Positions 34,010-43,397 of a stretch of 64,000 nt of DNA are shown here, one piece after another. This stretch comes from Algoriphagus sp. (lineage in GTDB: Bacteria; Bacteroidota; Bacteroidia; Cytophagales; Cyclobacteriaceae): positions 1 to 64,000 of the forward strand of contig NZ_JAMWZB010000017.1 in NCBI RefSeq assembly GCF_024305035.1. Reading direction: 5' to 3'. How positions within the stretch are numbered: position 1 is the stretch's first letter; each line of letters opens with the position of its first letter. The notes under the pieces are model-generated. The model worked only from the letters and a program-made list of their open reading frames with translations. It searched no databases and had not been told where the DNA came from. The translations under genes and the position numbers were made by a program.

Positions 34010-34995
34010 TAGTCAAATTGGTCAAAGAATGATCCGGATTGTTTTTTAGGGTCCTCTTTATCCTCCGATTTTGGGAAGGATTCTGCTGATGGAGAACTCT
34101 TTTCTTCAATTGGATAGCTTGGTTTTTCTTCAGCTTCTTCTTCAGGGGTTTCCACCGATTCATTGGAGCTGATTTCTGGTTCTGAAGTCCCTGTTTCCTC
34201 CTGAATTTGCGCAGTAGACTCTTCTACTGTGGAATGGATATCCGGAGACCCGTCATGCTGTTCGATTTCCAGCTCCTCTTCGATCACTTCCATCTCGGCA
34301 AGTGGATCGGCAGGATCCACTGCCGAGGTCAGTTCGGCTTGTTGATGAATCTGGGCTGTAAGCTGATCTAAATTGGCAAAAGTAAAGGCCTGAGATCGAC
34401 TCAGCTCCTCAATTGCCCGCTGATGGGCTTTAGCATCCATTCTTGAATAATGCGCTTCAGACAGTTCAATTTGATTGATCGTGTCTTGAGAAATTCGTTT
34501 CAGGCTTTTCACCAAAGCTTCTCGCTGTTCAGCCAATCCTTCATAAGACCGGACCAAACCCTGCATACTTTCCCGTAGGGCTAGAATGGTTTCTTTGGCT
34601 TTCAATTCTGCCGCAGAGATAATGGTAGCCGCTTGCTCCTCGGCCTTATTGCGAGCCTCCTCCATCATTTGATTGACGTGAGCGGTGGCATGGGACGCGG
34701 TTTGATTGGCTTCGGCAATAATCTGATCGGCAGCTTCGTTGGCTTCCTCGATTATGCTGGCCCCGGTATCCTCTGCCGTTTTGAGTGTCCGAAAAAGAGA
34801 ATCCTCCACGTCTTTGAGACGTTTTGCCTCACCTTCAACGTGTTGAAGTTTACTTTTAAGCTCCAGGTTTTCCTGATGAAGCTGCTCTACTACTTGGCTG
34901 ACTTCATCCAGAAAAGTAGTAACTTCTTTTTTTTCGTATCCCCGAAAGGCAGTTTCAAAGGATTGCTGACGAATAGCTGCAGGTGTGATTTTCAT
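34009..34995 (-). CDS. DivIVA-domain coiled-coil protein
   Basis: Starting from ATG 34995 (MKITPAAIRQQ) the protein has about 328 residues. The N-terminal DivIVA domain ITPAAIRQQSFETAFRGYEKKEVTTFLDEV matches the IRN.xF....rGYd..eVd.fLd.i signature. A long coiled coil follows (about residues 30-190: QLHQENLELKSKLQ, EEANEAADQIIAEAN, Ala/Glu rich), and the C-terminal third is acidic, proline/serine-rich and disordered. DivIVA-like proteins mark curved membrane or septal regions and are common in Gram-positives. Here it is encoded within the WD40/folB operon. A TTG at 35019 would overlap the preceding gene further. Confidence 0.85.
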   Translation of the reverse strand: MKITPAAIRQQSFETAFRGYEKKEVTTFLDEVSQVVEQLHQENLELKSKLQHVEGEAKRLKDVEDSLFRTLKTAEDTGASIIEEANEAADQIIAEANQTASHATAHVNQMMEEARNKAEEQAATIISAAELKAKETILALRESMQGLVRSYEGLAEQREALVKSLKRISQDTINQIELSEAHYSRMDAKAHQRAIEELSRSQAFTFANLDQLTAQIHQQAELTSAVDPADPLAEMEVIEEELEIEQHDGSPDIHSTVEESTAQIQEETGTSEPEISSNESVETPEEEAEEKPSYPIEEKSSPSAESFPKSEDKEDPKKQSGSFFDQFD

Positions 34996-35912
34996 GGATT
35001 TTCGGATTCTATAGTCCAAATGGATATGGTTCGGTCATCGGAGATGGCTATAACTTGCTGTGAATAGCTACTCCAGATGACTTTATTAATTGAAGTACCG
35101 TGTCCGGCATTTCGTGCTTTATCGATTACTTTTAAGAGTTTACGCTCCTGTACATCCCATACTTTAATGGATTTGTCCATGGAACAAGTCACTAAATATT
35201 TACCATCCTCACGAAAAGAAAGGTAATTAATGGCAAACATGTGCGCAATGATATTGGCTGACTGCTCGTAGGTTTGGACGTCCCAAAACTTCAACTGGGC
35301 GTCCCGAGCCCCACTGATCAGCGTCTTTTCATCGGGAGTATAACCCAATGCAAAAACCGAATTTTGATGCCCATTCAAATTGGTCACAGGTTGGTATTGC
35401 TGAGCCACATCGAGAATTTTGATCGTGAAATCGGAAAGTCCCAAAGCCAGGTGTTTTCGTTCTCTGGCAAAATCCATCACCCGGATACTTTTGGAGCTCA
35501 ATTTGATGTGTTTTTTGACCGCCCTAGATTCAATATCAACCAAAACCAGTACCCCATCACCTGTGCCAACCAGAATTTCATCACCGATCACTTTAATGTC
35601 AAATATTGCCTGATCGGTTAATTTCAATGACCAAATCTCCTTGTTTTCCTCAAGATCAATCACATGGATCCCCTCAAAATTATGGCCTATGATCAACCAA
35701 TTTCGCTGGGCATCCATTCCCAAGCCATACACCGAATGGGTTAGCTTAGCGATTAGTTTACCATCTTTTGGATTATCCAGGTCCCATTCTACGACCATTC
35801 CATCTCCTGAACCTGTGTAAAAAAATCTCGGATCTCCTCCTTCTACCAAGGCATAAATACAGTCATTATGACCGGTGAGTGTGTGTGATTTATTTACCAG
35901 AATTTTTCCCAT
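34992..35912 (-). CDS. WD40-repeat protein
   Basis: This soluble beta-propeller of 306 residues has about six to seven WD40 blades: HNDC/GH-x-D pairs followed by W[DE]-type ends (VEWDLDNPKDG, LKFWDVQTYEQ, IKVWDVQERK, ISIWTIE). The first GH motif (TLTGHNDCIYALVEGG) and the blade HQNSVFALGYTPDEKTLISG are good matches. No signal sequence is visible, so it is cytosolic. Its 3' end overlaps the DivIVA start by ATGA. A scaffold for the DivIVA-like protein is an attractive idea, but only the shared transcript supports it. Confidence 0.9.
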   Translation of the reverse strand: MGKILVNKSHTLTGHNDCIYALVEGGDPRFFYTGSGDGMVVEWDLDNPKDGKLIAKLTHSVYGLGMDAQRNWLIIGHNFEGIHVIDLEENKEIWSLKLTDQAIFDIKVIGDEILVGTGDGVLVLVDIESRAVKKHIKLSSKSIRVMDFARERKHLALGLSDFTIKILDVAQQYQPVTNLNGHQNSVFALGYTPDEKTLISGARDAQLKFWDVQTYEQSANIIAHMFAINYLSFREDGKYLVTCSMDKSIKVWDVQERKLLKVIDKARNAGHGTSINKVIWSSYSQQVIAISDDRTISIWTIESENP

Positions 35913-35947
35913 ATATTGGCTTCTTCAAAAGAATTCGCTTTTGACCT

Positions 35948-36577
35948 ATGCAAACAAAAATAGAAAAAATAGATTCTTCATCAGCCTTGGCCATCAAGAT
36001 AATTGAAGATCAGCCGGAGGATAGGTTAGATTTCTTAAGTTTTAGGGAGAAACTATCCTTTTATAATATCTCTCATGCCAAAAAAAGGAAAGAATGGGCC
36101 ACCTCCCGAATAGCCATAAAAGATGCGCTGGATTCTTTTCAAATTCCCTATCCGGGTTTTTTCAAAGACGAGCATGGTAAATCCCAGTCTATGAATGGCA
36201 GGGGCTTTGTATCTTTAACCCATACCTTCGGTATGGCAGCGGCTATTTTCCATAGGGATAGTCCAGTGGGCATTGATATGGATTTAATTCGGGAAAAAAT
36301 ACTATCCATTGGATTTCGATTTCTGGATTCTTCGGAATTAGATTTTCTGGAGAAGGATCCTTTACACTATACTTTGGCTTGGTCAGCTAAAGAGTCAATT
36401 TTTAAATGCCAAGGAAAAAGAGGCGTTTCCTTCCGGGAAAATATCCTCTTGGAACCCTTTGAAAAAGACAGTAAAGTCATCTGGGGAAAAATCCATGGAA
36501 CCGATCACGATGATCATCATTTCCAAGTACGAACCCGTATCATTGACCAAACGGTACTCACCTATACGATCTGGTAA
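35948..36577 (+). CDS. 4'-phosphopantetheinyl transferase
   Basis: This protein of 209 residues is of the Sfp/AcpT type and should attach phosphopantetheine from CoA to a carrier protein. The conserved triad of motifs is present: SLTHTFGMAAAIF (SHs-like), VGIDMDLIRE (GxDxE/D metal site, Asp-Met-Asp) and the LAWSAKESIFKCQG (WxxKEAxxK) motif. The neighbour is a redoxin on the same strand. Whether it is the general AcpS of this organism or a second, secondary-metabolite type is unknown. No polyketide or peptide synthetase genes are in the window. Confidence 0.88.
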   Translation: MQTKIEKIDSSSALAIKIIEDQPEDRLDFLSFREKLSFYNISHAKKRKEWATSRIAIKDALDSFQIPYPGFFKDEHGKSQSMNGRGFVSLTHTFGMAAAIFHRDSPVGIDMDLIREKILSIGFRFLDSSELDFLEKDPLHYTLAWSAKESIFKCQGKRGVSFRENILLEPFEKDSKVIWGKIHGTDHDDHHFQVRTRIIDQTVLTYTIW

Positions 36578-36581
36578 GCCA

Positions 36582-37160
36582 ATGAAAACTTCTGTATGGA
36601 CACTTCTTCTATTCCTTTTGATTCCCGCTTGGGTATGGGGCCAGGAAACGGCCGCTATCCAACGTTTGGATGCGGTGACAGGAAAACAAATTTCGATAGC
36701 AAGCCTATTGAAGCAAAAAGCACTGGTTTTGGTTTTCCATAGTTTGGACTGCCCTTTTTCCAACATGTATGAAGGACGAATCAAAAACTTAAAGAGTACT
36801 TTTCAAAACCAAGGAATCGACTTTGTCCTAATCACGCCTGATTCAGGAAATGACTTTTCTGCGCAGCAAACCCTTAAGAATTACGTGGACAATTCAGGAG
36901 TCAACATGAATTACCTCATCGACGAGGAACTTCTGCTGGTCAAAAAATGGGGGATCACCAAAGTCCCTGAAGTAATTGTATTGGCCAAAGGAGAAAAGGA
37001 TTTACAAATCGTCTACCGGGGAGCAATCGATAATAATCCCCAAGCGGAAGCTGCCGTATCGGAAAAGTACCTCGAACGAGCACTCAATCAGTTTTTGAGA
37101 GGGGAAAAACCCAGTCCTGCTCAAATCCGGGCCACCGGGTGTAATGTCAAGACCTTTTAA
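36582..37160 (+). CDS. Secreted redoxin (thioredoxin-like)
   Basis: The frame opens at 36459, but the real start is ATG 36582, just after the phosphopantetheinyl transferase stop. The 192-residue product has a signal peptide (VWTLLLFLLIPAWVWGQ) and a peroxiredoxin/TlpA-type fold: VLVFHSLDCPFSNMYEGRI with a single Cys in CPFS, then KKWGITKVPEVIVL (cis-Pro) and a conserved ATGCNVK at the C-terminus, where a second Cys could resolve the first. This fits periplasmic peroxide or disulfide chemistry. Its 3' end meets the SirB1-like gene with a 4-base overlap. Confidence 0.82.
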   Translation: MKTSVWTLLLFLLIPAWVWGQETAAIQRLDAVTGKQISIASLLKQKALVLVFHSLDCPFSNMYEGRIKNLKSTFQNQGIDFVLITPDSGNDFSAQQTLKNYVDNSGVNMNYLIDEELLLVKKWGITKVPEVIVLAKGEKDLQIVYRGAIDNNPQAEAAVSEKYLERALNQFLRGEKPSPAQIRATGCNVKTF

Positions 37161-37999
37161 GCCTCCAACAGGTCAATCAGTGATTTGATTTCATCCACCT
37201 TCTCCAGTTCCCCCAGTTTCTCAAAGGAATGCCCCAGGTTCCTAAGGGACCGAAGAATAATCTGCATCGAATCGGTGGGTTCAAAAAAGGAATCTTGAGG
37301 AGGAATTTTTAGGTGTTCCAAATAATTAACCACATCCTGTCGCCTGAATATCAAACCCTTATTGAAGGCATTGATGTAAAAAGTAATATCGTCAGACTGG
37401 TAGGTCAGGACAAATAAATTGGGCAGATTGACTCCATAAACTGGCAATCCCAACTTTTGAGCTACCAATAGGTAAATAGCACACAGCGTAATTGGATTCC
37501 CTTTTTTGGTATCCAATACAGCAGAAAGCATGCTATTGGCCGGGGAATGAAAATTTTTGGTATTCGCCGAAAATCGCAGTGTATTAAACAACACACTATT
37601 AATAATTTTGATCTGGTCGTAGGGGCCAAGGTCATTTTTGAAGGCGGTCCACACTTCAAAGTAAATTTGGTGCATTTCGGCATTGAGCTTTTCAAACTCC
37701 AAATCTGGATACTGATACGTATTAATCAGCCACAGCCCGGTAAGTAAATCCCGGTCTTCACTTTGCTTCCAGTTTTCCAGCCTGGTCCGCAACAGGGTGA
37801 ATTGCAATTCATGCACCAAAATTTCGATCTCTTTTTGGATTTCTGGATTGAAACTAGTTTCCCATTTTTCCTCCAAAAAAGGAATAATATCAGTGCCCAA
37901 GGAAAAAATCTTATCTCGGACATGATTTCTCACCTCGGCATCCGTATCGTCCAAAAGGGAAACCAAAGCATTCAATTCATTGGCATTGAGTTCGCTCAT
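37157..37999 (-). CDS. SirB1/transglutaminase-like family protein
   Basis: This protein of 280 residues is related to SirB1 (DUF/transglutaminase_9). The first 90 residues are helical HEAT-like (NELNALVSLLDDTDAEVRNH, FLEEKWETSF). The domain NSMLSAVLDTKKGNPITLCA contains Ser/Asp and the KGNPI motif, and LGLPVYGVNLPNLFVL matches the family's GVNLPGHF pattern, with Asn in place of the usual Gly-His. A TPR-like tail completes it. SirB1-type proteins are associated with protein-chaperone or two-component regulation in Salmonella, and the biochemistry is unproven. It is transcribed alone, between redoxin and carboxylase. Confidence 0.8.
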   Translation of the reverse strand: MSELNANELNALVSLLDDTDAEVRNHVRDKIFSLGTDIIPFLEEKWETSFNPEIQKEIEILVHELQFTLLRTRLENWKQSEDRDLLTGLWLINTYQYPDLEFEKLNAEMHQIYFEVWTAFKNDLGPYDQIKIINSVLFNTLRFSANTKNFHSPANSMLSAVLDTKKGNPITLCAIYLLVAQKLGLPVYGVNLPNLFVLTYQSDDITFYINAFNKGLIFRRQDVVNYLEHLKIPPQDSFFEPTDSMQIILRSLRNLGHSFEKLGELEKVDEIKSLIDLLEA

Positions 38000-38039
38000 C
38001 GATTCTCAAAAAGGTCTATCTGAATTTAATCAATTTTTT

Positions 38040-39662
38040 TCACGTTTGAATCACGCCTACATTGAAGCGTTCGGTAATCGGTGCATGATTTGCGGCTGCT
38101 ATTCCCATGCTGATGACTTTTCGCGTTTCCCGGGGATCTATCACCCCATCCACCCACATTCGAGCTGCAGCATAGTAGGGACTCAATTCCTCATTGTATT
38201 TATCGGTGATCTCCTCGAGTAATTTCTTTTCCTCCTCAGAAGAAATTTCCTTTCCGGACTTTTTTAATGAAGATACTTTGATCTGAAGTAAGGTCTTGGC
38301 TGCAGAGGCACCCGACATCACAGCCATTTGAGCGGTGGGCCAGGAGTAGATTAATCTGGGATCGTAGGCTTTGCCACACATGGCGTAATTGCCTGCCCCG
38401 TACGAATTTCCGATAATAAGGGTGAATTTGGGAACGACCGAATTGGCCATCGCATTGACCATTTTTGCGCCATCCTTAATAATTCCACCGTGTTCTGCTT
38501 TGCTTCCCACCATGAATCCACTGACATCCTGCACAAAAACCAATGGGATCTTTCGCTGGTTGCAGTTCATGATAAATCTGGCCGCTTTATCGGCAGAATC
38601 CGAATAGATAACTCCTCCCATTTGCATTTCTCCTTGGGCATTTTTGACAATTTTACGCTGATTGGCTACAATTCCTACTGACCAACCCTCAATTCTTGCC
38701 GTGGCACAAATCAATGTTTTCCCATAGCCTTGTTTGTATTCGTCCAGTTCGCCTCCATCGACAATACCTCGAAGGATTTCATGCATATCGTAAGGTTTGA
38801 CTCGCTCCAAGGGAAATTTTTGCAAAAGTTCTTCACCGGAGTAGGCGGGTGCTTTCGCTTCCAATCGATTAAACCCTGCCTCTTCGCTGCTTCCGATTTT
38901 TTCAAAAATTCGCTTAATCGCATCCAAGCAATCCTGGTCGGAATCGTATTTATTGTCGGTCACTCCGGAAATCTCAGAATGGGTGCTAGCCCCTCCCAAC
39001 GTTTCATTGTCTACGGATTCCCCAATTGCTGCTTTCACCAAATAGGAACCTGCCAAAAAGATCGATCCGGTTTTATCCACGATCATCGCCTCATCGGACA
39101 TGATGGGAAGGTAGGCTCCGCCGGCCACACAGCTGCCCATGATGGCCGCAACTTGCACGATACCCATGGAAGACATTTTTGCATTGTTGCGGAACTGCCT
39201 TCCAAAATGCTCTTTGTCGGGGAAGATTTCATTTTGCATGGGAAGAAAAACGCCAGCGCTATCCACCAGGTAAATAATCGGCAATTTATTTTCCAGGGCC
39301 ACTTCCTGAGCCCGGAGATTCTTTTTGGCAGTCATGGGAAACCAAGCTCCTGCTTTAACTGTGGCGTCATTGGCGACAATAACGACCATTCTTCCACTCA
39401 CGTAACCGATACCAGTCACCACCCCGGCTGAAGGACACCCTCCTTCTTGCTGATACATTCCATCTGCGGCAAAGGCCCCGATTTCTAAAAATTCGCTCTC
39501 CTTATCCAGCAAATAGGCTATGCGTTCTCTTGCAGTTAATTTTCCCTTCTCGTGCTCTTTTTCGATTCGCTTCAGACCGCCCCCCAACTTGACTTGCTGG
39601 TATTTTTGCTTTAGGGTCGTTAACAGGTCATCAAAGGGAGTGGAAGTAGCTTGTTGGCTCAT
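38040..39662 (-). CDS. Acyl-CoA carboxylase, beta (carboxyltransferase) subunit
   Basis: This carboxyltransferase of 540 residues of the PccB/MccB type transfers CO2 from carboxybiotin to an acyl-CoA. Visible are the N-terminal LTARERIAYLLD, the PSAGVVTGIGYVSGRMVVIVANDATVKAG acyl-CoA core in part, the IYLVDSAGVFLP oxyanion-type GG-motif region, and in the second half VFVQDVSGFMVGSKAEHGGI with SYGAGNYAMCGKAYDPR. The closest subfamily by feel is methylcrotonyl-CoA carboxylase beta. Propionyl-CoA is the alternative, which would feed the mce-type epimerase at 18101. No biotin-carrying alpha subunit is in the window. Confidence 0.85.
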   Translation of the reverse strand: MSQQATSTPFDDLLTTLKQKYQQVKLGGGLKRIEKEHEKGKLTARERIAYLLDKESEFLEIGAFAADGMYQQEGGCPSAGVVTGIGYVSGRMVVIVANDATVKAGAWFPMTAKKNLRAQEVALENKLPIIYLVDSAGVFLPMQNEIFPDKEHFGRQFRNNAKMSSMGIVQVAAIMGSCVAGGAYLPIMSDEAMIVDKTGSIFLAGSYLVKAAIGESVDNETLGGASTHSEISGVTDNKYDSDQDCLDAIKRIFEKIGSSEEAGFNRLEAKAPAYSGEELLQKFPLERVKPYDMHEILRGIVDGGELDEYKQGYGKTLICATARIEGWSVGIVANQRKIVKNAQGEMQMGGVIYSDSADKAARFIMNCNQRKIPLVFVQDVSGFMVGSKAEHGGIIKDGAKMVNAMANSVVPKFTLIIGNSYGAGNYAMCGKAYDPRLIYSWPTAQMAVMSGASAAKTLLQIKVSSLKKSGKEISSEEEKKLLEEITDKYNEELSPYYAAARMWVDGVIDPRETRKVISMGIAAANHAPITERFNVGVIQT

Positions 39663-39721
39663 GATTAAAATTTGGGTTTATTTCTTTTCAAACTCCAATC
39701 TACAAAAGGAAGTTTGGTTTT

Positions 39722-39760
39722 GACTAAAAAGAAAGCCCTATCCTGAGTCAGAAGAGGGCT
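39722..39760 (-). terminator. Terminator after the amidase gene
   Basis: On the minus strand AGCCCT (39760-39755) and AGGGCT (39739-39734) form a 6-bp perfect stem, followed by TTCTTTTTAG. It lies between the amidase stop and the carboxylase start. Confidence 0.6.
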
Positions 39761-39784
39761 AATGAATTGGTTTTCAAAATAAAA

Positions 39785-40585
39785 TCATTTGGATTCGATT
39801 TGGTTTTTATAATCCCGGATGGATCGGAAAATTGCCGAAGCCATGTACTCTTGTCCGGTTTTACTCATTAAGAAACGCTCCTCATTGGAATTGGAGAGGA
39901 ATCCCAACTCAACCAAAACCGAAGGCATGGACGGGGTCCACAGCACGTAAAACGGACCCTGCTTTACCCCACGACTCTTACGTCCTACTCGATCTTTGAA
40001 TTGGGTTTCGATTTGATCGGCCAAGGTCACCGAATTTTCAAAGAATGCTTTGGACATTAAATTAAACATCATATAGGATTCTGGAGAAGCCGGATCAAAT
40101 CCTTCGTAATTCTCCTCATAATTTTCCTCCAATAGAATCACCGAGTTTTCCCGCTTGACAATGTCAAAGTTGGCCTCAAAATGTTTGGTCCCCATCACAA
40201 AAGTCTCCGTACCGTAAGCGGATCGATTGGGTGCAGAATTGCTGTGAATGGAGACAAACAAATCGGCTTTGTTGTTATTGGCGATTTGAGGGCGCTCTTT
40301 GAGTGTGGGAAAGCTATCGTCTTTTCGCGTGTAAACCACCTCCACATCGGGCAGATTTTCTTCGATATATTTTCCCACCAGCAACGTAACGGCCAGATTA
40401 ATGTCTTTTTCTCTAGACTTAGACCCCAGATTACCAGGGTCTTTACCACCGTGACCAGCATCTAATACGATTTTTTTCATCCGAAAAGCCGGCATCATCG
40501 TTTCATTAGGAATAAATCCACCAAAGACAAATGGGATTAATAAAATCAGACTAATAATAAATTTTTTGTTTTTGGACCGTTCCAT
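39785..40585 (-). CDS. N-acetylmuramoyl-L-alanine amidase (amidase_3)
   Basis: This cell-wall amidase of about 266 residues from ATG 40585 cleaves the amide bond between MurNAc and the peptide. A signal anchor (FIISLILLIPFVFGG) is followed by the amidase_3 domain: VLDAGHGGKDPGN (zinc His), the Glu of a DVEVVYTRKDD segment, VSIHSNSAPN (zinc His) and VLVELGFLSN with the catalytic Glu. The frame opens further upstream, but the extra 34 residues lie inside lptD. Its start codon overlaps that of the divergent lptD gene by two bases. Confidence 0.9.
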   Translation of the reverse strand: MERSKNKKFIISLILLIPFVFGGFIPNETMMPAFRMKKIVLDAGHGGKDPGNLGSKSREKDINLAVTLLVGKYIEENLPDVEVVYTRKDDSFPTLKERPQIANNNKADLFVSIHSNSAPNRSAYGTETFVMGTKHFEANFDIVKRENSVILLEENYEENYEGFDPASPESYMMFNLMSKAFFENSVTLADQIETQFKDRVGRKSRGVKQGPFYVLWTPSMPSVLVELGFLSNSNEERFLMSKTGQEYMASAIFRSIRDYKNQIESK

Positions 40586-43373
40586 GAGGGCAATAAAATT
40601 AACTTTACGCGAAATTTTACTCAAATTAACTAAAGCGCAAGCAGCAGTGCAGGGATTTAGACTCCTTTTATTTTGTTTTTTCACCATTCTGGTTTTGCCG
40701 GAGCTGGCAATTGCTCAGCGAAGTGGTGGAATTTTGGAAAAACCCCTCCGGGCTCCCGACACCTTGGGACTACCTCGCCTTGAAATCCCGGATACCCTTG
40801 CCATTCCTGCCGATACACTTGCATTGAGTGATTCGACAAAAATTGTGCCCAGCAGCAGCATTACTTCAGAAATCACCTATCATGCCGAGGATAGTATTGT
40901 GGCTGATTTTCTGACCAACAAACTTTACCTCTATAAAGAGGCCTGGTTTGAATACGGGCAGATGCGCCTCGATGCGGACGTGATTGTAATCGATTGGGAA
41001 AAATCCGAACTCTACGCCAGCGGAGTGACTGACAGTCTGGGAAATATCAGCGGAAATCCTTTTTTCAAAGACGGAAATCAAGTTTATGAAATCCGGAAGG
41101 AAATGCGCTACAATTTCAAAACCCAAAAAGCCATCATCAAAGATGTGGTCACCGAGCAGCAGGATGGGATTTTACGAGGGGAAACCATCAAAAAAACAGG
41201 AGATGGCAGTGTTTACTTAGATCATGGCTATTACACCACCTGTAAGTTGACCGAACCGCATTGGCACATTTCTTCCAATAAACTCAAATCAATCGAAGGG
41301 AAGCAAATCGTATCGGGGCCCTTCAATTTGTATTTTAACGGTATTCCCACGCCTTTGGGACTTCCTTTTGGGATTATCCCCAACACGCCGGAAGAAAAAG
41401 CTTCGGGGATCATTTTCCCCAGCTATGGGGAAGAACAAGTTCGAGGTCTCTTCTTACGGGATTTCGGGTATTATTTTGCCTTCAATGATTTCATCCACGC
41501 CCGGGTCACCGGAGATATTTATTCCAAAGGAAGCTATGGAGCCAAATCTCAAGCAGTTTACAAAAAGCGATACCGCTACAGTGGGGGCTTCAATTTGGAT
41601 TACCAAATCATCAAATCTGCCGAAACGGATGAAAATCCCCTGGACACCCGAACCTTCCGCATCACCTGGAATCATACCCCTGAAAGTCGGGGAACCAGTC
41701 GCTTTTCTGCTTCGGTGAATGCAGGTAGCACCAGCTACTTCAACAATGTGGTCAACCCGACCAATTTTCAAAACAACATTCAATCTGACCTTCAGTCCAC
41801 GGTCAACTTTACCAAGCAGTTTCCCGGAACTCCATTCTCGCTTTCTTCCAGTATGCAGCACTCTCAGTCGGTGAGTACCGGAGAAGTAAAATTGAGACTT
41901 CCTACGCTGAATTTCAGCATGAATCGGCAAAATCCATTTCGGAACGTGAAATTTGAGCCGCTAAAAACACTCAATATCGCCTGGACTTTCGATTTCCAAA
42001 ATTCCATTTCAAACCGCATCCAGACGGCCACTCCCATTGATGCGGAACTTGGAGGCAACACTGCCCCGGAATTAATTCCATTCACGCCAGAAAATTTCAG
42101 TCTACTCCTGCAAAATGCCAATAACGGAGCTCAGCACCGAATTCCGGTACAGTCCACCTTTAATGTTTTCAAATATTTCACCGCCGCAGCCTCGGCCAAT
42201 ATCACCGAGCTTTGGTATTTACAAAAGTTGAATTACTTCTACAATCCTGCCTCCGAGCGAGTGGATCAAATCGTAGAAAATGGCTTTAATCGGGTGACGT
42301 TTTATACCAGCTCCTTCAATCTCAACACCAATGTGTATGGATTTTTCAATTTCAAAAAAGGAAAAATTCAAACCATAAGGCAGCATCTTCAGCCCACATT
42401 TGGGTTTAGCTATAATCCCGATTTTACCGAGGAATCCTTTGGCTATTTTCAGCGGGTGCAGACCAATGCCGAAGGGGATACCCGGCTCTACAACCGTCAT
42501 CAGGGCTTTATTTATGGGGGTGCCCCAGGAGGCGAAAGTCGCTCATTGACTATGTCATTGAGGAGTGTATTGGAGGCAAAAATTAAAAATGACGAAGATA
42601 GCACCGGAGAAGAAAGCTTTAAAAAAATTCCCTTGTTGGAAAACTTAAGCTTAAATACCGCCTATAATTTTGCCGCAGATTCGTTTCAGCTTTCCAACTT
42701 TAATATTAGCGCACGAACAAGCTTTTTTGACCGAAAGCTTTCTGTAAACGTATCGAGTACGCTGGATCCTTACGCTACCCGAACCTTTAGCACCGGTGAT
42801 GGAAATGAAGTTACCCGAAGGATCAATGAATATGCCTGGCAAAACGGTCAGGGAATCGGGGCGATTCGGAGTGCCCGTCTTAATCTGAATGCCTCCATCA
42901 ATCCCAGCAGTGACACCCAAAACCCCAATGAAGTCCGAGACGAGCTGACCAACCAGTTTCTCCAGCAAGGAGGCCAGATGAATGAATTTGTGGAAAGTCA
43001 AATCAACCAAATCGTCAATGATCCCAGCCAATACATTGATTGGAATATTCCCTGGAATCTGACGGTAGGCTATAATCTTTCCTATAACAAACAATCCTCT
43101 GGAACCACCAATATTTCCCAAGCCATGAACCTGTCGGGTGATGTTTCGCTATCGGAAAAGTGGAAAATAAACTTCAGTACGGGTTTGGATATCCAGGCAA
43201 AAAATATCACCCAATCTCTCATCGGAATTGCCCGGGATTTGCATTGCTGGCAAATGAATGTCAACTGGGTTCCTTTTGGGCGGTTTACCTCCTATAATAT
43301 CGATATTCGGGTGAAATCAAGTATCCTTCAGGACCTCAAAGTATCCAGAAGAAGGTCATTCTTTGATCGCTAG
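40584..43373 (+). CDS. lptD: LPS-assembly protein LptD/OstA
   Basis: This large outer-membrane protein of about 929 residues starts at ATG 40584 (frame opens at 40566). It inserts lipopolysaccharide into the outer leaflet. A signal peptide (LLLFCFFTILVLPELAIAQ) is followed by an OstA N-terminal jelly-roll (YLYKEAWFEYGQMRLDADVI, IKDVVTEQQDGILRGE) and a C-terminal beta-barrel of some 26 strands with alternating aromatic strands such as SGGFNLDYQIIKS and TFGFSYNPDF. The family's cysteine pairs for LptE-dependent disulfides are not obvious. Its partner LptE and the other lpt genes are not in the window. It shares the start-codon palindrome CATG with the amidase. Confidence 0.88.
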   Translation: MRAIKLTLREILLKLTKAQAAVQGFRLLLFCFFTILVLPELAIAQRSGGILEKPLRAPDTLGLPRLEIPDTLAIPADTLALSDSTKIVPSSSITSEITYHAEDSIVADFLTNKLYLYKEAWFEYGQMRLDADVIVIDWEKSELYASGVTDSLGNISGNPFFKDGNQVYEIRKEMRYNFKTQKAIIKDVVTEQQDGILRGETIKKTGDGSVYLDHGYYTTCKLTEPHWHISSNKLKSIEGKQIVSGPFNLYFNGIPTPLGLPFGIIPNTPEEKASGIIFPSYGEEQVRGLFLRDFGYYFAFNDFIHARVTGDIYSKGSYGAKSQAVYKKRYRYSGGFNLDYQIIKSAETDENPLDTRTFRITWNHTPESRGTSRFSASVNAGSTSYFNNVVNPTNFQNNIQSDLQSTVNFTKQFPGTPFSLSSSMQHSQSVSTGEVKLRLPTLNFSMNRQNPFRNVKFEPLKTLNIAWTFDFQNSISNRIQTATPIDAELGGNTAPELIPFTPENFSLLLQNANNGAQHRIPVQSTFNVFKYFTAAASANITELWYLQKLNYFYNPASERVDQIVENGFNRVTFYTSSFNLNTNVYGFFNFKKGKIQTIRQHLQPTFGFSYNPDFTEESFGYFQRVQTNAEGDTRLYNRHQGFIYGGAPGGESRSLTMSLRSVLEAKIKNDEDSTGEESFKKIPLLENLSLNTAYNFAADSFQLSNFNISARTSFFDRKLSVNVSSTLDPYATRTFSTGDGNEVTRRINEYAWQNGQGIGAIRSARLNLNASINPSSDTQNPNEVRDELTNQFLQQGGQMNEFVESQINQIVNDPSQYIDWNIPWNLTVGYNLSYNKQSSGTTNISQAMNLSGDVSLSEKWKINFSTGLDIQAKNITQSLIGIARDLHCWQMNVNWVPFGRFTSYNIDIRVKSSILQDLKVSRRRSFFDR

Positions 43374-43394
43374 ATTTAAGAATGACCCTCAGAT
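43354..43394 (+). terminator. Strong hairpin at the end of lptD
   Basis: A perfect 10-bp stem GGTCATTCTT (43354-43363) / AAGAATGACC (43378-43387) flanks the lptD stop codon (43371-43373) and is followed by CTCAGATTTTTT. It is placed between the convergent lptD and yffB genes and may serve both. Confidence 0.7.
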
Positions 43395-43397
43395 TTT

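Noticed and set aside
36459..36581. N-terminal extension of the redoxin frame
   Set aside because: It lies inside the phosphopantetheinyl transferase gene; the signal peptide begins at ATG 36582.
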